A DNA stretch of 64,000 bases from assembly GCA_024364735.1 (NCBI GenBank), contig JAGFNQ010000961.1, positions 278,098-342,097 on the forward strand, written 5' to 3'. A program made the translations under genes and the position numbers. The stretch is from Boesenbergia rotunda. Its lineage: Eukaryota > Streptophyta > Magnoliopsida > Zingiberales > Zingiberaceae. Under the pieces are notes generated by a model. The model was not told the origin of the DNA. It did no database searches and saw only the letters and a program-made list of their open reading frames with translations. Positions 23,095 to 34,248 of this stretch are shown one piece after another (position 1 is the stretch's first letter; each line of letters opens with the position of its first letter).

Positions 23095-24234
23095 TGTAAC
23101 GACCCGGCCCATTTGGCGGCCCATTTGGCGGTCTCGACCGTCGACCGTCGACCGTGTCGTTACTCTACTACTGGTCTTCCCGCCCCTGGCCAGCGGGTTT
23201 TTGCCTTCCTCAGGATTCGAACTCTAGACCTCCAGGCTAAAGTACTAGAGTTTATGAATCCTGATACCAATTGAGCTGCAGCTCAATTGGTATCAGGATT
23301 CATAAACTCTAGTACTTTAGCCTGGAGGTCTAGAGTTCGAATCCTGAGGAAGGCAAAAACCCGCTGGCCAGGGGCGGGAAGACCAGTAGTAGAGTAACGA
23401 CACGGTCGACGGTCGACGGTCGAGACCGCCAAATGGGCCGCCAAATGGGCCGGGTCGTTACAATAAAAAGGCGCCTTTTTATTGTAACGACCCGGCCCAT
23501 TTGGCGGCCCATTTGGCGGTCTCGACCGTCGACCGTCGACCGTGTCGTTACTCTACTACTGGTCTTCCCGCCCCTGGCCAGCGGGTTTTTGCCTTCCTCA
23601 GGATTCGAACTCTAGACCTCCAGGCTAAAGTACTAGAGTTTATGAATCCTGATACCAATTGAGCTATAGCTCAATTGGTATTCAGGATTCACAAAGAACT
23701 AGATTTAAGCCTGGGTCTAGGGTTCGAATCCTGGGAAGGCAAAAATCCACGCCCAGGAGTGGGAAGACCTAGTATTGGTAACGGCACGGTCGACGGTCGA
23801 CGGTCGAGACCGCCAAATGGGCCGCCAAATGGGCCGGGTCGTTACAATAAAAAGGCGCCTTTTTATTGTAACGACCCGGCCCATTTGGCGGCCCATTTGG
23901 CGGTCTCGACCGTCGACCGTCGACCGTGTCGTTACTCTACTACTGGTCTTCCCGCCCCTGGCCAGCGGGTTTTTGCCTTCCTCAGGATTCGAACTCTAGA
24001 CCTCCAGGCTAAAGTACTAGAGTTTATGAATCCTGATACCAATTGAGCTGCAGCTCAATTGGTATCAGGATTCATAAACTCTAGTACTTTAGCCTGGAGG
24101 TCTAGAGTTCGAATCCTGAGGAAGGCAAAAACCCGCTGGCCAGGGGCGGGAAGACCAGTAGTAGAGTAACGACACGGTCGACGGTCGACGGTCGAGACCG
24201 CCAAATGGGCCGCCAAATGGGCCGGGTCGTTACA
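23095..24234. mobile_element. Six-arm palindromic (foldback) insertion with tRNA-like promoter boxes
   Basis: A 1140-bp insert in gag with 5-bp target duplication AGCTA (23090-23094, 24235-24239) and ends TGTAACGACC/GGTCGTTACA. It consists of three foldback modules, 23095-23462, 23483-23846 and 23867-24234. Each is a head-to-head pair of about 183-bp arms meeting at an AGCTGCAGCT-like centre. The modules are joined by two copies of the 20-bp palindrome ATAAAAAGGCGCCTTTTTAT (23463-23482, 23847-23866). Each arm contains a tRNA-like A box (AGCTCAATTGG) and B box (GTTCGAATCC), then GACGGTCGACGGTCGAGACC and a double CCAAATGGGC. All arms but the fourth are nearly identical. It resembles a tRNA-derived SINE in inverted arrangement, but the ends and 5-bp TSD are not SINE-like. 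Class is unassigned. Confidence 0.82.
23667..23731 (+). other. tRNA-like Pol III promoter boxes in arm 4 of the foldback
   Basis: TAGCTCAATTGG (23667-23678) fits the A-box consensus TRGYNNARNNGG, and GGTTCGAATCC (23721-23731) fits the B box GGTTCGANNCC exactly. Other arms have one-base departures (CAGCTCAATTGG, AGTTCGAATCC). Arm 4 is the most divergent arm and the most tRNA-like, so it may be a separate lineage of the unit. No full cloverleaf is evident. Confidence 0.6.
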
Positions 24235-25287
24235 AGCTAAATCAAAAGAGCATATCATATGTTTTGGTTGCAACAAAAAGGGGCACTACAAGGATAAGTG
24301 CCCATTAGGTAAAAAAGGGGTAAGTCCCAAGTCCAAATCTATTCATTTAAATACTAATATTGGTTGTAGGAATGAGGAAGCTGAAAAGGAGAAAAGAAGG
24401 AAAATTAGGTGTTTCACATGCGGGAAGCTGGGGCACTACCATACAAAGTGTCCAAGGAGTAAGGAGCTTAAGAAGATGGAGCATCTATGAAAATAGGAGA
24501 AAAAGGAAAAGGAAGAGAGGAGCTCACATCAAGGGGGAGCTACAAGGGTAAGGGAGGTAATCCCTAATTTTACTTATGTTCAATGCTCTTCCATGAATGC
24601 TAGGAATATGAATGATTGTTTTCCTAGATGTAATTTTGGTTTTAAATATCATGATAGGAATAGAAATAATTTTGCATGCCAAAACACAACAAATTCTATG
24701 TTGCATGATAAATCTAGGAACTCTAGGAATAAGGACCAAAGCATAAACTCTAAGAAAGGGACAAACATGCCTAGAAAAATAGGTAACCTAGAAATGATCA
24801 AATTAGGTCGAGTGATCCTAAGGTTAGGAAGTTAGAAAAGGAAAATCAAGTTTTAAGAGCAAAACTTGATAAGTTAGAAAGAAACCTAGGTAGAGTCATT
24901 CAAGGGTTCAAGGAATTGAACATGATATCAAAGGATTAAAAGCATAGGAATGGTAGACCGGGTCTAGGGTATCACCCTAGGAGGACTAATGTTGATAAAA
25001 TGTCATATTCAAGGATGCCCTATAACTATGGTAGAGAAAAAGTCAAAAATGTCTAGGAAATGCCATTTGAAGGAAAAGAAAAGAAATTGATCAAGAAAAA
25101 GGGCTATAGGGTTAAGAGAGTGATAGTGGAAGGTCAAGAAGCACCGGAGGATCACTGGTGTGGTCTTACCTTTGTAGAAGAGTTACATAGAGAGGTAACT
25201 AGGGCTAGGAGCTCAAGGGAGAGCTCTAGAAGTCAAAATGGGATCCATGGTCAATGGATCTCAGGTGGATTCCTTCTAGGAGATTAA

Positions 25288-26030
25288 AAAGGACTATAGG
25301 GTGTGCCAAGAGGTGTGTGTTGCTAAGGTTAGTCTTAATCCTAGAGAATTGGCATGCTAAAGGGAGAATTATAGAGAAAAAGGTGAAATTGAGACTTTAA
25401 TCGAGCCAAATTGGTTTTAATACCTAAATACCATATAACTTGATGCTATGAATGGATTATGAATGAGTATGGGAAGGAGCATCAATGTGAGGTCAAAATT
25501 AGAACTTTTGGGAAAGGTTTCATGATACATGTGGGAGAAACTTGAAGTTTGTACCAATCATGGAATTCGGAATAACTTTGATTGAAATTATATTTTTCCC
25601 AGGTCAATATAGGATCCACAAATCTCCTCACAAGAATTCATATTTTTTGGGAATTTATGGAATTAGTTAGACATTTCTGAAGTTTAGATTGGAAATCTGA
25701 AAAATCAGAAAATCAGATACCAGTCGACTGGCTGGAGGCCAGTCGACTGGGAAAACCCACAGAATGTAATTACACTCTGGCCCAGTCGACTGCCCCAAGG
25801 GCAGTCGACTAGTACGTGGGCTTTATAAAAGGAAGGGGCGCACCGGGGGAAGCCAAACTCTAGGGTTTTGGCGATTTCTTGGCAATCATCTCCTGTTCCA
25901 AGTGCCTCCTTCGTCCTCAGGCCCTTCTAAGCCCCAAAATCCCCCTCCGAGTTCCCCTCTAACTCCGATCTATCTCTAGGGTTTTGTCAAACCTCTTCTC
26001 TTCAAGTCGGGCTCTTGAAATCAGGTCATC
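25288..26030 (+). promoter_or_regulatory. Spacer with internal promoter and 5' UTR of ORF2 (element A2)
   Basis: After gag, about 400 bp carry only stop-filled frames. Then come two GTCGAC-type inverted repeats (about 25713-25741 and 25782-25812) and a TATA box TATAAAA at 25824-25830. A UTR-like stretch follows, with CTCTAGGGTTTTGGCG and C/T-rich sequence, up to the ATG at 26031. The order GTCGAC palindrome, TATA, UTR, ATG repeats in element D (57334 down to 57085). An internal promoter for ORF2 is inferred from this and not demonstrated. Confidence 0.55.
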
Positions 26031-26621
26031 ATGAGGAGAATGAAAAGGTATTGCATTTTATGGTTCATTTTTCTCGGTTAAACCATGTTTTGGCACTAAC
26101 ATGATATTTTTGTGCATGTTCTTTGGTGTTTTTCCTTTTTGGGGGGTTGTCTTGGCATGCATGGGTGTGTATGGATTATAGGATGACCTCTAAGAGATCT
26201 AGGGGTGAAGGGTCATCCCAACAGAGTCAGAGGGAGTCCAGGTTTAGGTCCCTGGAATGTAAGAAACGATTTGACAAAAATGAATTCACCGTAATGAGTT
26301 GCCGATACCTAAACAAGGCCTTCTTTCAAGAGAAGTTGCCTCAACTAGCTGAAATGATCACTCATTTTCAACTGGATAGGCTGGTCTACTGCCAGCATGA
26401 CATAGATGTTGACTTGCGTATGGAGTTTTACGCAAATTTGAATTGCATTGACTCCGATAGTAATTTATATGAGTCTCGAGTTGCTGGTATCCCTATCCCC
26501 TTCTCAATCATGGTTCTAGCTGAGTTTCTATAGTGTAGAGGGTCCAATAATGCATCTGTTTACTTTCCCACTGTTGTTGAACCATTAGAGTTTCCTGGCG
26601 TCACCATTGAACAGATACATA
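26031..26621 (+). pseudogene. ORF2 of element A2, 5' part (spliced; plant-transposon-protein-like)
   Basis: A short exon 1 (26031-26047) is followed by a 134-bp GT...AG intron (26048-26181). The exons join in frame as MRRMKR-MTSKRSRGEG. The D copy gives the analogous MKRLGKW-VAQKRSRGEG with a 135-bp intron, which supports the splice model. Exon 2 has a basic KRSRGEG patch, then FRSLECKKRFDKNEF, MEFYANLNC and YESRVAGIPIPFS. From memory this pattern (FYANL...V.G..I.FS) resembles the Pfam family called putative plant transposon protein and the Athila-type ORFs; this is unverified. A TAG at 26531 stands where D has Glu. Element B cuts the frame at 26622, and it resumes at 43381. Confidence 0.65.
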
Positions 26622-28796
26622 TGTTAGATGTGTATACTGAAAGACATGCTTCTTTTATATATATGAACATCTTTATTTTGAAAAGAGAATCACAACCTCA
26701 CTAGGTGCCTGTTTATATTAGTACATGCATGAAGTCCAATTACTTTGCATTGTAGATAACATGGTGTGTGGTGTCACACGGAAGATCATGTTATCAGTTC
26801 CTTGCTTAGTATAAATAGAGGCCCACAACCGAGATGGAATTGGACAACCCATCGGAATGGTTGTAGTGTAATTAGGTGTGGTTGGTCTTGACCATAGGAT
26901 TACTCTAGTGTGCTTTGAGTACATTGAGCAGGACCAAAACATGAGGTTATCCAATTTGCACTGACTCGATAATTGGATAGGACCTCAGACTTTATTATGA
27001 AGTACGATCCCTTAATCCCGATATAATAACGGGCATATATTATTAACTATTATTTCTTTAATTTACCAATGGGCGAGATCTATTCTGTTAGATCGATAGG
27101 CCCGGTAAGTTGGGAGATAATATTAATAATATGATGTGCCGTTGATTATTGACAGAATCCGTGTCCTGGTGAGTCGGGTTGATGATGCCCCCTTGATGAG
27201 CTCGAAAGGTTCATCATGCTAAACCCAGCAGGTGGATTTGATCCAACATGATGATAAGGTCGAGTGGTACTAGTCAAGGATCCAGAAGTTAATTAATTCA
27301 AATTGTTCGTAATTTAATTAATTAACGGGCATTCGAAATCTTAAACAGCGGGGGATGGACGACTTGTAATAAGTGGAGCCCATATGTAATATGGGGGTTG
27401 GTGAGGTAATTCAATGGGGGTCCTTTAGTGGAATGGATCCTCATTAATGGACCGGGTCCATTAGCAGGCCAAGAACCAACTCCTCCTCATGGTCCCTACC
27501 GTAGCCCTATAAATACCCCATGGTGATATGGAACCAAGTTGATGATTAATCCAATAGATCACAAGAAACCCTAGCCTCAATTCTTCTCTCCTTTCTCTCT
27601 CTCTCTCTCCCTCGTTTGACTCTGCGGCGCCGAACGGAAGAGAATAGTTTTCTTCTCCGATTAATTGCAAAGCATGCAATTAATCAGGCGTTTCACCAAT
27701 TAATTGCAACGCATGCAATTAACTTTTGCTCTTCTCCATTTAATTGCATTGCATGCAATTAAAATTGCTCCCTCGCCGTTTGCATGTAGTTGGCAACGTG
27801 GAGTAAATTGGAGAAAATTACTCCTTGCCGTTTGCATGCAATTAGAATTACTCCCAGCTATTTAATTGCATTGCAGGCAATTAACAACAAGTTGTGTGCA
27901 ACTTGTCTTGAGCAATATAAAAATGGCTTACGACTCAATTATTCGGGGAGGAATTTGCTAGACGTGGAGAACAAGTAGCACACGCAACTTGTTCTTGAGC
28001 AATTCTAATTGCTTGGTGTGGAGAGGCACCACCGACGGCTGGCAGTGGAGAAAATAGGCAGAGGAGAGGAGAAGATTTACGGCTGTGGAGAAGTTGTTTA
28101 TGTGCGCAACTTGGAGTCTTCGAACTTGAAGCAAAGTTGCGTTATGCTCAACTCACATCTCGGGCGCTGCCGACGGCAGAAGAGAGGGAGCAACGATTTT
28201 TCTCAAGGGAGAAAAGTTGCTTACGCAATTTTTCTCAAAGGAAGAAAAATATGCATAGGGATTGTGTTTGGATTATCTCCTAGGAGCGGCCGATGGCATC
28301 CCTTTGGTTAGGGATTGGTTGGCGGAAGGAGAAGAGATCAACTTGGTGGCCATAGGTCTTGGTAGATCGTCGCCCACACGACGTCCAAGAGGGGAGGGTC
28401 ATACGGTAGAAGATCGTAAGGTAACGGAAGGTATATTCTTCCCTGGCTCCTTATGTTCTTATTTTGTGTCTTACTTATTTGCCTCGTCATTTTATGTTTG
28501 TTATTTAATTATTTTGCTTGCGAATCATAGTTAATAATTATTCAACTGGACCCCGACCATAGACACAAAAGCCGGCGATCAACTTGTCGCCTTTTCCACG
28601 GTCGAACGGTCGAGCAAATTGCGAGACCAATTTTGGTAATTGGCTAAGTTGTAATTTGAATCGTTCGATACGGCATGAGACGGTCGATGGGAAATGACTC
28701 TCTATCCAAATTAAATTTTTTTAATCCATAGGCATAGAGAGGTCTCTCAGATCGACCAGGTATCCGCTTAGGAAACCCACCAAGCCATACCCAACA
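26622..28796 (+). repeat. 5' LTR of element B
   Basis: 2175-bp LTR paired with 41198-43375. A TATA box lies at about 27510 (CCTATAAATACC). Just downstream is a C/T-rich UTR-like stretch, and then the palindrome cluster at 27657-27885. The weak open frames inside (27790-28534) are present in both LTRs but show no domain. Confidence 0.93.
27657..27885. repeat. Cluster of TTAATTGCA...TGCAATTAA palindromes in LTR of element B
   Basis: Five or six copies of a palindromic word made of TTAATTGCA, a short centre (A/AC/TT plus GCATGC overlap) and TGCAATTAA occur at about 30-50 bp spacing. Examples are near 27659, 27700, 27738 and 27860. The cluster is conserved in the other LTR at about 42239-42465. 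It lies downstream of the TATA box, so probably in the transcribed R/U5 part, where the RNA could form a chain of hairpins. Confidence 0.75.
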
Positions 28797-28798
28797 AT

Positions 28799-28810
28799 TG
28801 GTATCAGAGC
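28799..28810 (+). other. Primer binding site (tRNA-iMet) of element B
   Basis: TGGTATCAGAGC two bases after the LTR end CCCAACA, followed by CAGG. Confidence 0.93.
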
Positions 28811-29639
28811 CAGGTTTCCGGCTTTGTGTGTTTGAGGATTGGTTAATTTTTTTTTGCATTTTCATATATTTTATTTAGCTGGATGATATGTGGATGTGCG
28901 TAGGTTAAATTTGTGTTGCAGGCACGAGATTCCAACTTATCATGGCCAAATAATGATTGTGTGAATGGTTTTGCAAATTATTGTAATTAATAAATCCTCG
29001 GGGTTGACGAGGTGACGATACGACTGGAGGCGCATTAGAGACCAAGGCCTTGAATGTTGGAAAATCTAGGATTTTCTATTTTTCATATGTTGGTTATGTG
29101 CTTGGTTGTGTGGTTGTGCTAGTAAAATTCCTTGAGATAAATTACTAAGTGGGAGAGGGACTCAAAGGGTCCCACGGCTTCCATTACAATTCGATAAGTG
29201 ATGCGAACAAGTCTGCGTGTCGGCTCTGAGTGTCTTCCTCCCCATCGGATGGATTTGTTCTGCGGACCACTGGGTTGAAAAAGACTATAGAAAATTGTTA
29301 AAGAGCGTGTGTACTTCCCTATCGGAAGGCACATAATCAGAGATAATTTTTTTAGTGTCGTGTAATGGTGAACACTTAGATGCGAATAATAGTATCCTCC
29401 CCATCGGAGTCACTGCTATTATTTTGCAGAGCCGAAGTGAACCAACTATTAATCATACTTGTCAAAAAGTTAGGTTGACAAGATAGTAAGATTAATGGGT
29501 AAAACCTCCTCTTACGAATGTGGAAATTCGTATACGTCCACACCATCGTGGCATGCGAATTTCTCGGTGTTTAGAGGTGTTGGTTGATTTCGAAAATTTA
29601 TTGTTGTGAGGAATCAATTTATTTTCGATTTCTAAAGTA
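28811..29639 (+). other. Leader of element B
   Basis: Noncoding. It contains three blocks with CCCATCGGA/CCCTATCGGA (about 29240, 29318, 29400), each next to a purine-rich stretch. No gene seen. Confidence 0.45.
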
Positions 29640-30430
29640 GTGTGTGTTATGATTCTCAGGATTTTCAAAATGACTTTTAACCCACTAGCTATAATACTTA
29701 AGGAGAATAAACTTACTAGACCCAACTATATTGACTGGAAGAGAAACTTTGACATAGTCCTTACGGCTGAAGAGTACAAATTTATGCTCACCGAAAAATG
29801 TCCTGATAAGCCTAGCGACAACTCTGGTGAAGTACAGAAGGAGCATTACAAGAAATGAGTTAAGGCAGATGAGATGGCGCAATGTTACATTCTGGCATCT
29901 ATGTCGAATGTATTGCAACATCAGCATCAGGCCATGCCTACTGCTTGTGATATGATGCTGAACCTTCAGGAGCTCTTCGGGCACCAGAGTCGTGCCGCTA
30001 GGCAGCTGGCGATGAAGAATCTGATGATGACCACTATGGTCGAAGGGACACCCGTGAGGGATCATGTCCTAAAGATAATGGCCCACTTCAATGAGATTAA
30101 GGTTCTTGGAGGATCTATCGACGGGGAATCCCAGGTTGATATAATACTCCAATCTTTGCCTAAGCGTGAATAAGCATGAGTATACGTTGGGGGAACTCCT
30201 GGGAGAACTCCAGTCAGCAGAGGGGCTCTTTCGCCAGAACTCGCAGGCCTTAGTGACTCAAAGGGTTTCCTCTTCTATGCCGAAAGGCAGGAAGAAGAAG
30301 AAACAAGGAGGGTTCAAGAAGACAGCTACATCGCAGGGACATCAGACTAGCGTGAAGAAGCCGAAAGGCAAATGCTTCATGCGTAAGCAAATGGGATATT
30401 AGAAGGCGAACTGTCCCCGTTGTCAAGAGA
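29640..30430 (+). pseudogene. Copia gag of element B
   Basis: UBN2-type Gag: TFNPLAIILKENKLTRPNYI, then a TGA at 29856 in an otherwise continuous frame, then MAQCYILASMSNVLQHQHQA and GTPVRDHVLKIMAHFNEIK. A frameshift lies near 30165. The zinc knuckle is ruined (KCFMRKQMGY, stop, KANCP): one Cys and the His are replaced and a stop is added. It is non-functional. Confidence 0.85.
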
Positions 30431-30504
30431 AAGGTATATCTTTTCTTTTGTCGTTGTAACATGTTTAGCGGTGTTATCTACCGGTACCTGCTGGGTAGAT
30501 ATGG

Positions 30505-31984
30505 ATGCTACTAAAACATGTCTGTAATTCTTTGCAGGGGTTCCAGGAAGCCCAACGACAAGCTAAGGAAGAGATTACTGTCTACAAGGGGTATGCTACG
30601 GAGGTGGCTACTATTGCAGTGGGAGTTATTTATTTGTCTTTAGAAGATAAAGGTTTTGGTTTTAAGATTGCTTTTATGTACCTAATTTTAGAAAGAACTC
30701 TGGTTCAGTTTCTAAAATAAAAGATATTCTATTGCTTTTTATGAGAAGTGGAATAGAAAGATTATCTGTGAAGGTACATTGATAGGCAATTGGTACACAT
30801 TAGAACCAAAGTCTTCCATGATGCAAAAAGTAACTAATAACTCATCATCTAACCAAAGTAGGAGAAAGGTTCCTTCCGAGATGAACTAAACATACCTTTG
30901 GCGTCTAAGGCTTGGTCTTATTAACCTTAGTAGGATTCGAAGGTTGATAGCCAATGGACCCTCGGGTTCATTGGTGGTGGGAGACTTCTCTAACATTGAA
31001 TCTTACTTGGAAGGTAAGACGACCAAGAGGCCTTTCAAGGCTGAGGGGTATAGAGCCAAAGATATGTTAGACATGGTTCATTCTGATTAGTGTGGTCCTA
31101 TGCCTATCCAGGATAGAGGTAGCTTTAAATACTTCGTGAGGTGAATATTCAAAGTTATGGATATGCGTTTACTTGATGGCCGCAAGTCTGAATCTTTGAT
31201 TAGTTCAAAGAATTCAACACGATTGTGGATAAACATCAAGGTAACAACATCAAGACACTACGATCGGATCGTGGTGATGGGTACCTCTTGGGAAAGATTA
31301 GGACTTACTTATCAGATACTGGGATTCAATCCCAATTGACTGCGGCCGATACACCCCAACAGAATGGTGCAGTAGAGTGAAGGAAAAGGGCTCCTATGGG
31401 GATAGGACAATGATGAGCTGCTCCGAGTTGCCGGATTCGTTCTGGGTATATGCTCTGGAAACGCAGCGTACATACTTGATACCATCTAGGTCAGTGCCCC
31501 CTGCTCCCATAGAAGTGTGGACAGGGAGAAAGCCAAGTCTAAGACATCTTCGGACATGGGATAGCTCAGCATATGTGCTGAGAGGGGATACTGATAAGAT
31601 TGGAATCTCGTGCGCTTGTTCGTAAGCTATCTTAGAGAAACGAAAGGTGATTCTATAGTTCTAAGGATCAGAGGGTAATCGTTGGGACGAATACCAGATT
31701 CTTAGAAGAAGACTATGTGATGAACCATAAACCCATGAGTAGACTAGTTCTTGAAGAATTAAGAGAGGATGTTTCGACCTTAGTACCAACTGTACAAGAG
31801 GAAATATCACAAGTCACTACACCCCATGTCACAGAAGATACACAGGTGGTACCTCGTTGTAGTGGGAGGGTTGTTAGTCAACCAGAAGGATTCATGTTCT
31901 TGGGAGAGTATTTGGACTCGATGCCTGGCGACCATGAATCAAGATCCCTAGACCTATGACGAGGAACATCTGCTTTGAAGAGAT
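30505..31984 (+). pseudogene. Copia protease/integrase remnants of element B
   Basis: Frames change repeatedly. Recognisable integrase pieces are NIKTLRSDRG (about 31245-31275) and AADTPQQNGAVE (about 31340-31375), then ALETQRTYLIPSRSVPPAPI and EVWTGRKPSLRHLRTWDSSA (31450-31570). A linker with RCSGRVVSQPEGFMFLGE follows (31850-31910), the usual stretch before RT. No RT N-terminus follows; the MULE target site is reached at 31985. Confidence 0.78.
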
Positions 31985-31993
31985 AATCCAGTT

Positions 31994-33117
31994 GAGAAAT
32001 GATAGAGGCAGCGAAACTGAGTAGCGAAACGCGACCGCGAATTCGCTGGCGCCGACGTGTACAAAGCCAAGCTGGCTTTCTCTCTCCGAGCGAAAAAAGC
32101 CAAAAACTTTTCTCCCGCTTTCTCTTTATTTCCTTTTCCCCTTCGAAGCCAAAAGCCCTAGGTTCGCTTCTCTCATTCCTCCCGACGCCGCCCTAGGTTC
32201 CTTTTCCCCTTCGACGCAGCCAAGAAATCCTTCCTCAGCGCCAAAGACCTTCATTCCTCAGCGAAGATCCTTCATTCCTTCCTCCCAGAGCCAAGAAATC
32301 CCTTCTCCTTTCCCCTTCGAAGCAGACGAAAGTAGGTTCCTTTTCCCCTTCGACGCAGCCAAGAAATCCTTCCTCAGCGCCAAAGACCTTCATTCCTCAG
32401 CGAAGATCCTTCATTCCTTCCTCCCAGCGACAAAGATTTCCCTTCTCCTTTCCCCTTCGAAGCAGACGAAAGCAAAGCTTCGTCAGCTCCTTCCTCCCAC
32501 CGCTAACGAAAGCCAAGCTAACAAGCAAAACCAAGGTAAAGTTGTTGCCTACTCTGGGTGTGATTTTTCTCCCGACGTGTTTTCTTCTTGAACTGTGATT
32601 TTTCTCACCGCCCCTTGAACTGCGGCCAAGGGGCATTTAGTCTCTTACCTGTTTAGCTTTCATTTTTTTTGTCTTCCAGAGAATGATGCTGTTAATATAG
32701 AGGATTACTTTTTTTGTCATGAATCATCCCTTGGGACTAGTCAGTGTCTCATTGTAACCGACTGTGAAGATGATAATTATACAGTTTACTCGGGTCATAA
32801 ACAACCATCTTTTGTTATTGCGTGGCTTGACTAAACTGTAAACCTGTTGACATTATAAGATCTCCCTTAGTTCCATTAGCCCGTTCAAGAATCTTCTTTA
32901 GATTATCTAGATCTTATCTTGAAATACGATCTTCATCATCTCCTTCAATATTTCATCCTGAAGAAAAAAAAGCTTCTCTCAATTCTTAATTGAGAAATTT
33001 GTTCTGTTTTGGATACTTCAAGTGACCGCTTCATAGTTAATTATTTTTTTCATCCATTGTCAATGCTTATTTAGTTATTTACACACACTACAAAGTTAGA
33101 TCTAAAGTCGTTTTCAA
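31994..33117 (+). repeat. Left TIR of the MULE
   Basis: Complementary to 38995-40122 nearly throughout. It contains an internal direct duplication of about 100 bp (about 32195-32310 and 32328-32440, built on CGACGCAGCCAAGAAATCC and CAGCGCCAAAGACCTTCATT). The right TIR carries the same internal duplication. Confidence 0.93.
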
Positions 33118-33867
33118 AGGCAAGAATGCTTCCATCATAAACAGCACCAACACCGCGCACTAAATTTCTTCAGATGATCGGCTTACACCACTTAATAATA
33201 TTATCTTTTAGCCTGTTCATTTAGACTTCAGCTCCTATTAATTTAGTCTACTAATTCAACCTCCAACTCAATCTGTAATCAAATACAAGCTTATTATCCA
33301 TGACATCAAGGTTTTAAACTTCAATCTATTCGTGTCAGAAGATACTATTGACTGGTGAAACTTATCATTCCACAAGAGAATCTTTTAGTACTCTCGGAAT
33401 GTGAGTGAAGGACAAGGTTGAAATTTAGATTTATTGATTTTCTTTGAATGAAAATAATCTCACATTAGAATGTTACTTAATTTTTTGTTTTTTGTTTTAA
33501 AAATCATTCCATCATGTGTTTTCTTTTGTTTTTGATAATTTTTCTAGGTAATGATAAAGAATATTTTACATTTTCTTAATGATATTTACTTTCAAATGTC
33601 CAGTTGATCTATAGAGCATGTTTGGCACCAAGGCGATTGCTAAAACATTTTAAACTTTGTATTGAGGTTTTGTTTTGATTTGCTACCTGCTGGGGGCTAT
33701 CTTGTTCATGATTGCTAGTATATGCAAATTTCTCAATGAATGTTTGACTAGCTGGCTTGTTCATAATCTCTATGAATGTATTTCATCAATTTGTGGTCGA
33801 ATACTTTGTTTTCTTTTTTTTTTCTTTTGCTTAACTAATGAAATTTTGAATATTAGGTTGCCATTTC
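33118..33867. other. MULE interior, left subterminal region
   Basis: A/T-rich. No gene is recognised before the GRF ORF. The frame at 33675-33911 is hydrophobic and overlaps the GRF ORF start in another frame, and I treat it as chance. The promoter for the GRF ORF may lie here or in the TIR. Confidence 0.35.
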
Positions 33868-34248
33868 ATGGGATCATCAAGGAACAGCAGCAATCACAAT
33901 GCCAAATTTGAAAATGTAACATGTAGGGAATGTGGACTAAGAGCATTGGTGTTAGTATCTAGATCGTCCAAGAACCCAGGAAGACTCTATTATGGATGTA
34001 AGCATCATGGCTGGTTAAAGTGGGTGAACGACGTGGTTATGTTTGATGAAGATAGCAATAATATCAGTTTTAGGAGTTTAGCAAGAGTAGAGACAATACA
34101 GTCAAGGTTAGGGAGTCAACAAATTTCTGATCGTGGTCATAATCTGGGAAATTGGAATGGTTCGAGAATTGTCATGGTATTAGTGATTGTAAACTTGATG
34201 CTTTTGGCTATGTATCTGATTTGTTTGTTAGTTCATCTAGTTAAGTAG
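33868..34248 (+). CDS. GRF-type zinc-finger protein with C-terminal membrane segment
   Basis: 126 residues, uninterrupted. Residues 19-56 (CRECGLRALVLV, NPGRLYYGCKHHG, LKWVND) fit a GRF zinc finger, with Cys19, Cys22 and Cys44. The usual fourth ligand Cys appears replaced by His (46 or 47). The conserved NPGR and W.D-like end are present. A polar linker follows, then a strongly hydrophobic stretch at about 101-124 that would span a membrane once. GRF fingers bind single-stranded nucleic acid in known proteins. Small GRF plus transmembrane proteins are common in plant genomes. Inside this MULE it could be a second element gene or captured host sequence; the sequence alone does not decide. It is convergent with the transposase. 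Confidence 0.75.
   Translation: MGSSRNSSNHNAKFENVTCRECGLRALVLVSRSSKNPGRLYYGCKHHGWLKWVNDVVMFDEDSNNISFRSLARVETIQSRLGSQQISDRGHNLGNWNGSRIVMVLVIVNLMLLAMYLICLLVHLVK

Larger units (their letters stand above)
22556..25287 (+). pseudogene. Gag of element A2, interrupted by a foldback insertion
   Basis: Starts MMEDKLVEDINSPSPYEHED, matching the D copy. A T-run near 22622 carries one base too many relative to D and shifts the frame. Gag then reads KMWLDMDWECVMVIEEPFEI and LRPRYWTKEQQEQA, followed by an acidic Ser-rich linker. At 23095 a 1140-bp palindrome interrupts the frame. After 24239 two zinc knuckles follow: CFGCNKKGHYKDKC and CFTCGKLGHYHTKC. A stop lies at about 24487. The basic, Asn-rich region with a short coiled coil (EKENQVLRAKLDKLE-like, about 24835) and the tail ending GQWISGGFLLGD (25287) are conserved in D. 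The position of that tail fits a remnant of a Copia protease start, where pol would be expected. Confidence 0.78.

Noticed and set aside
23095..24234. TRIM or short LTR element
   Set aside because: TG/CA ends and 5-bp TSD fit, but the repeats are inverted, not direct, and there is no primer site or polypurine tract.
27790..28534. Two overlapping frames in the element B LTR, also seen at 42363-43113
   Set aside because: Conserved only because the LTRs are recent copies; no domain and no coding bias visible.
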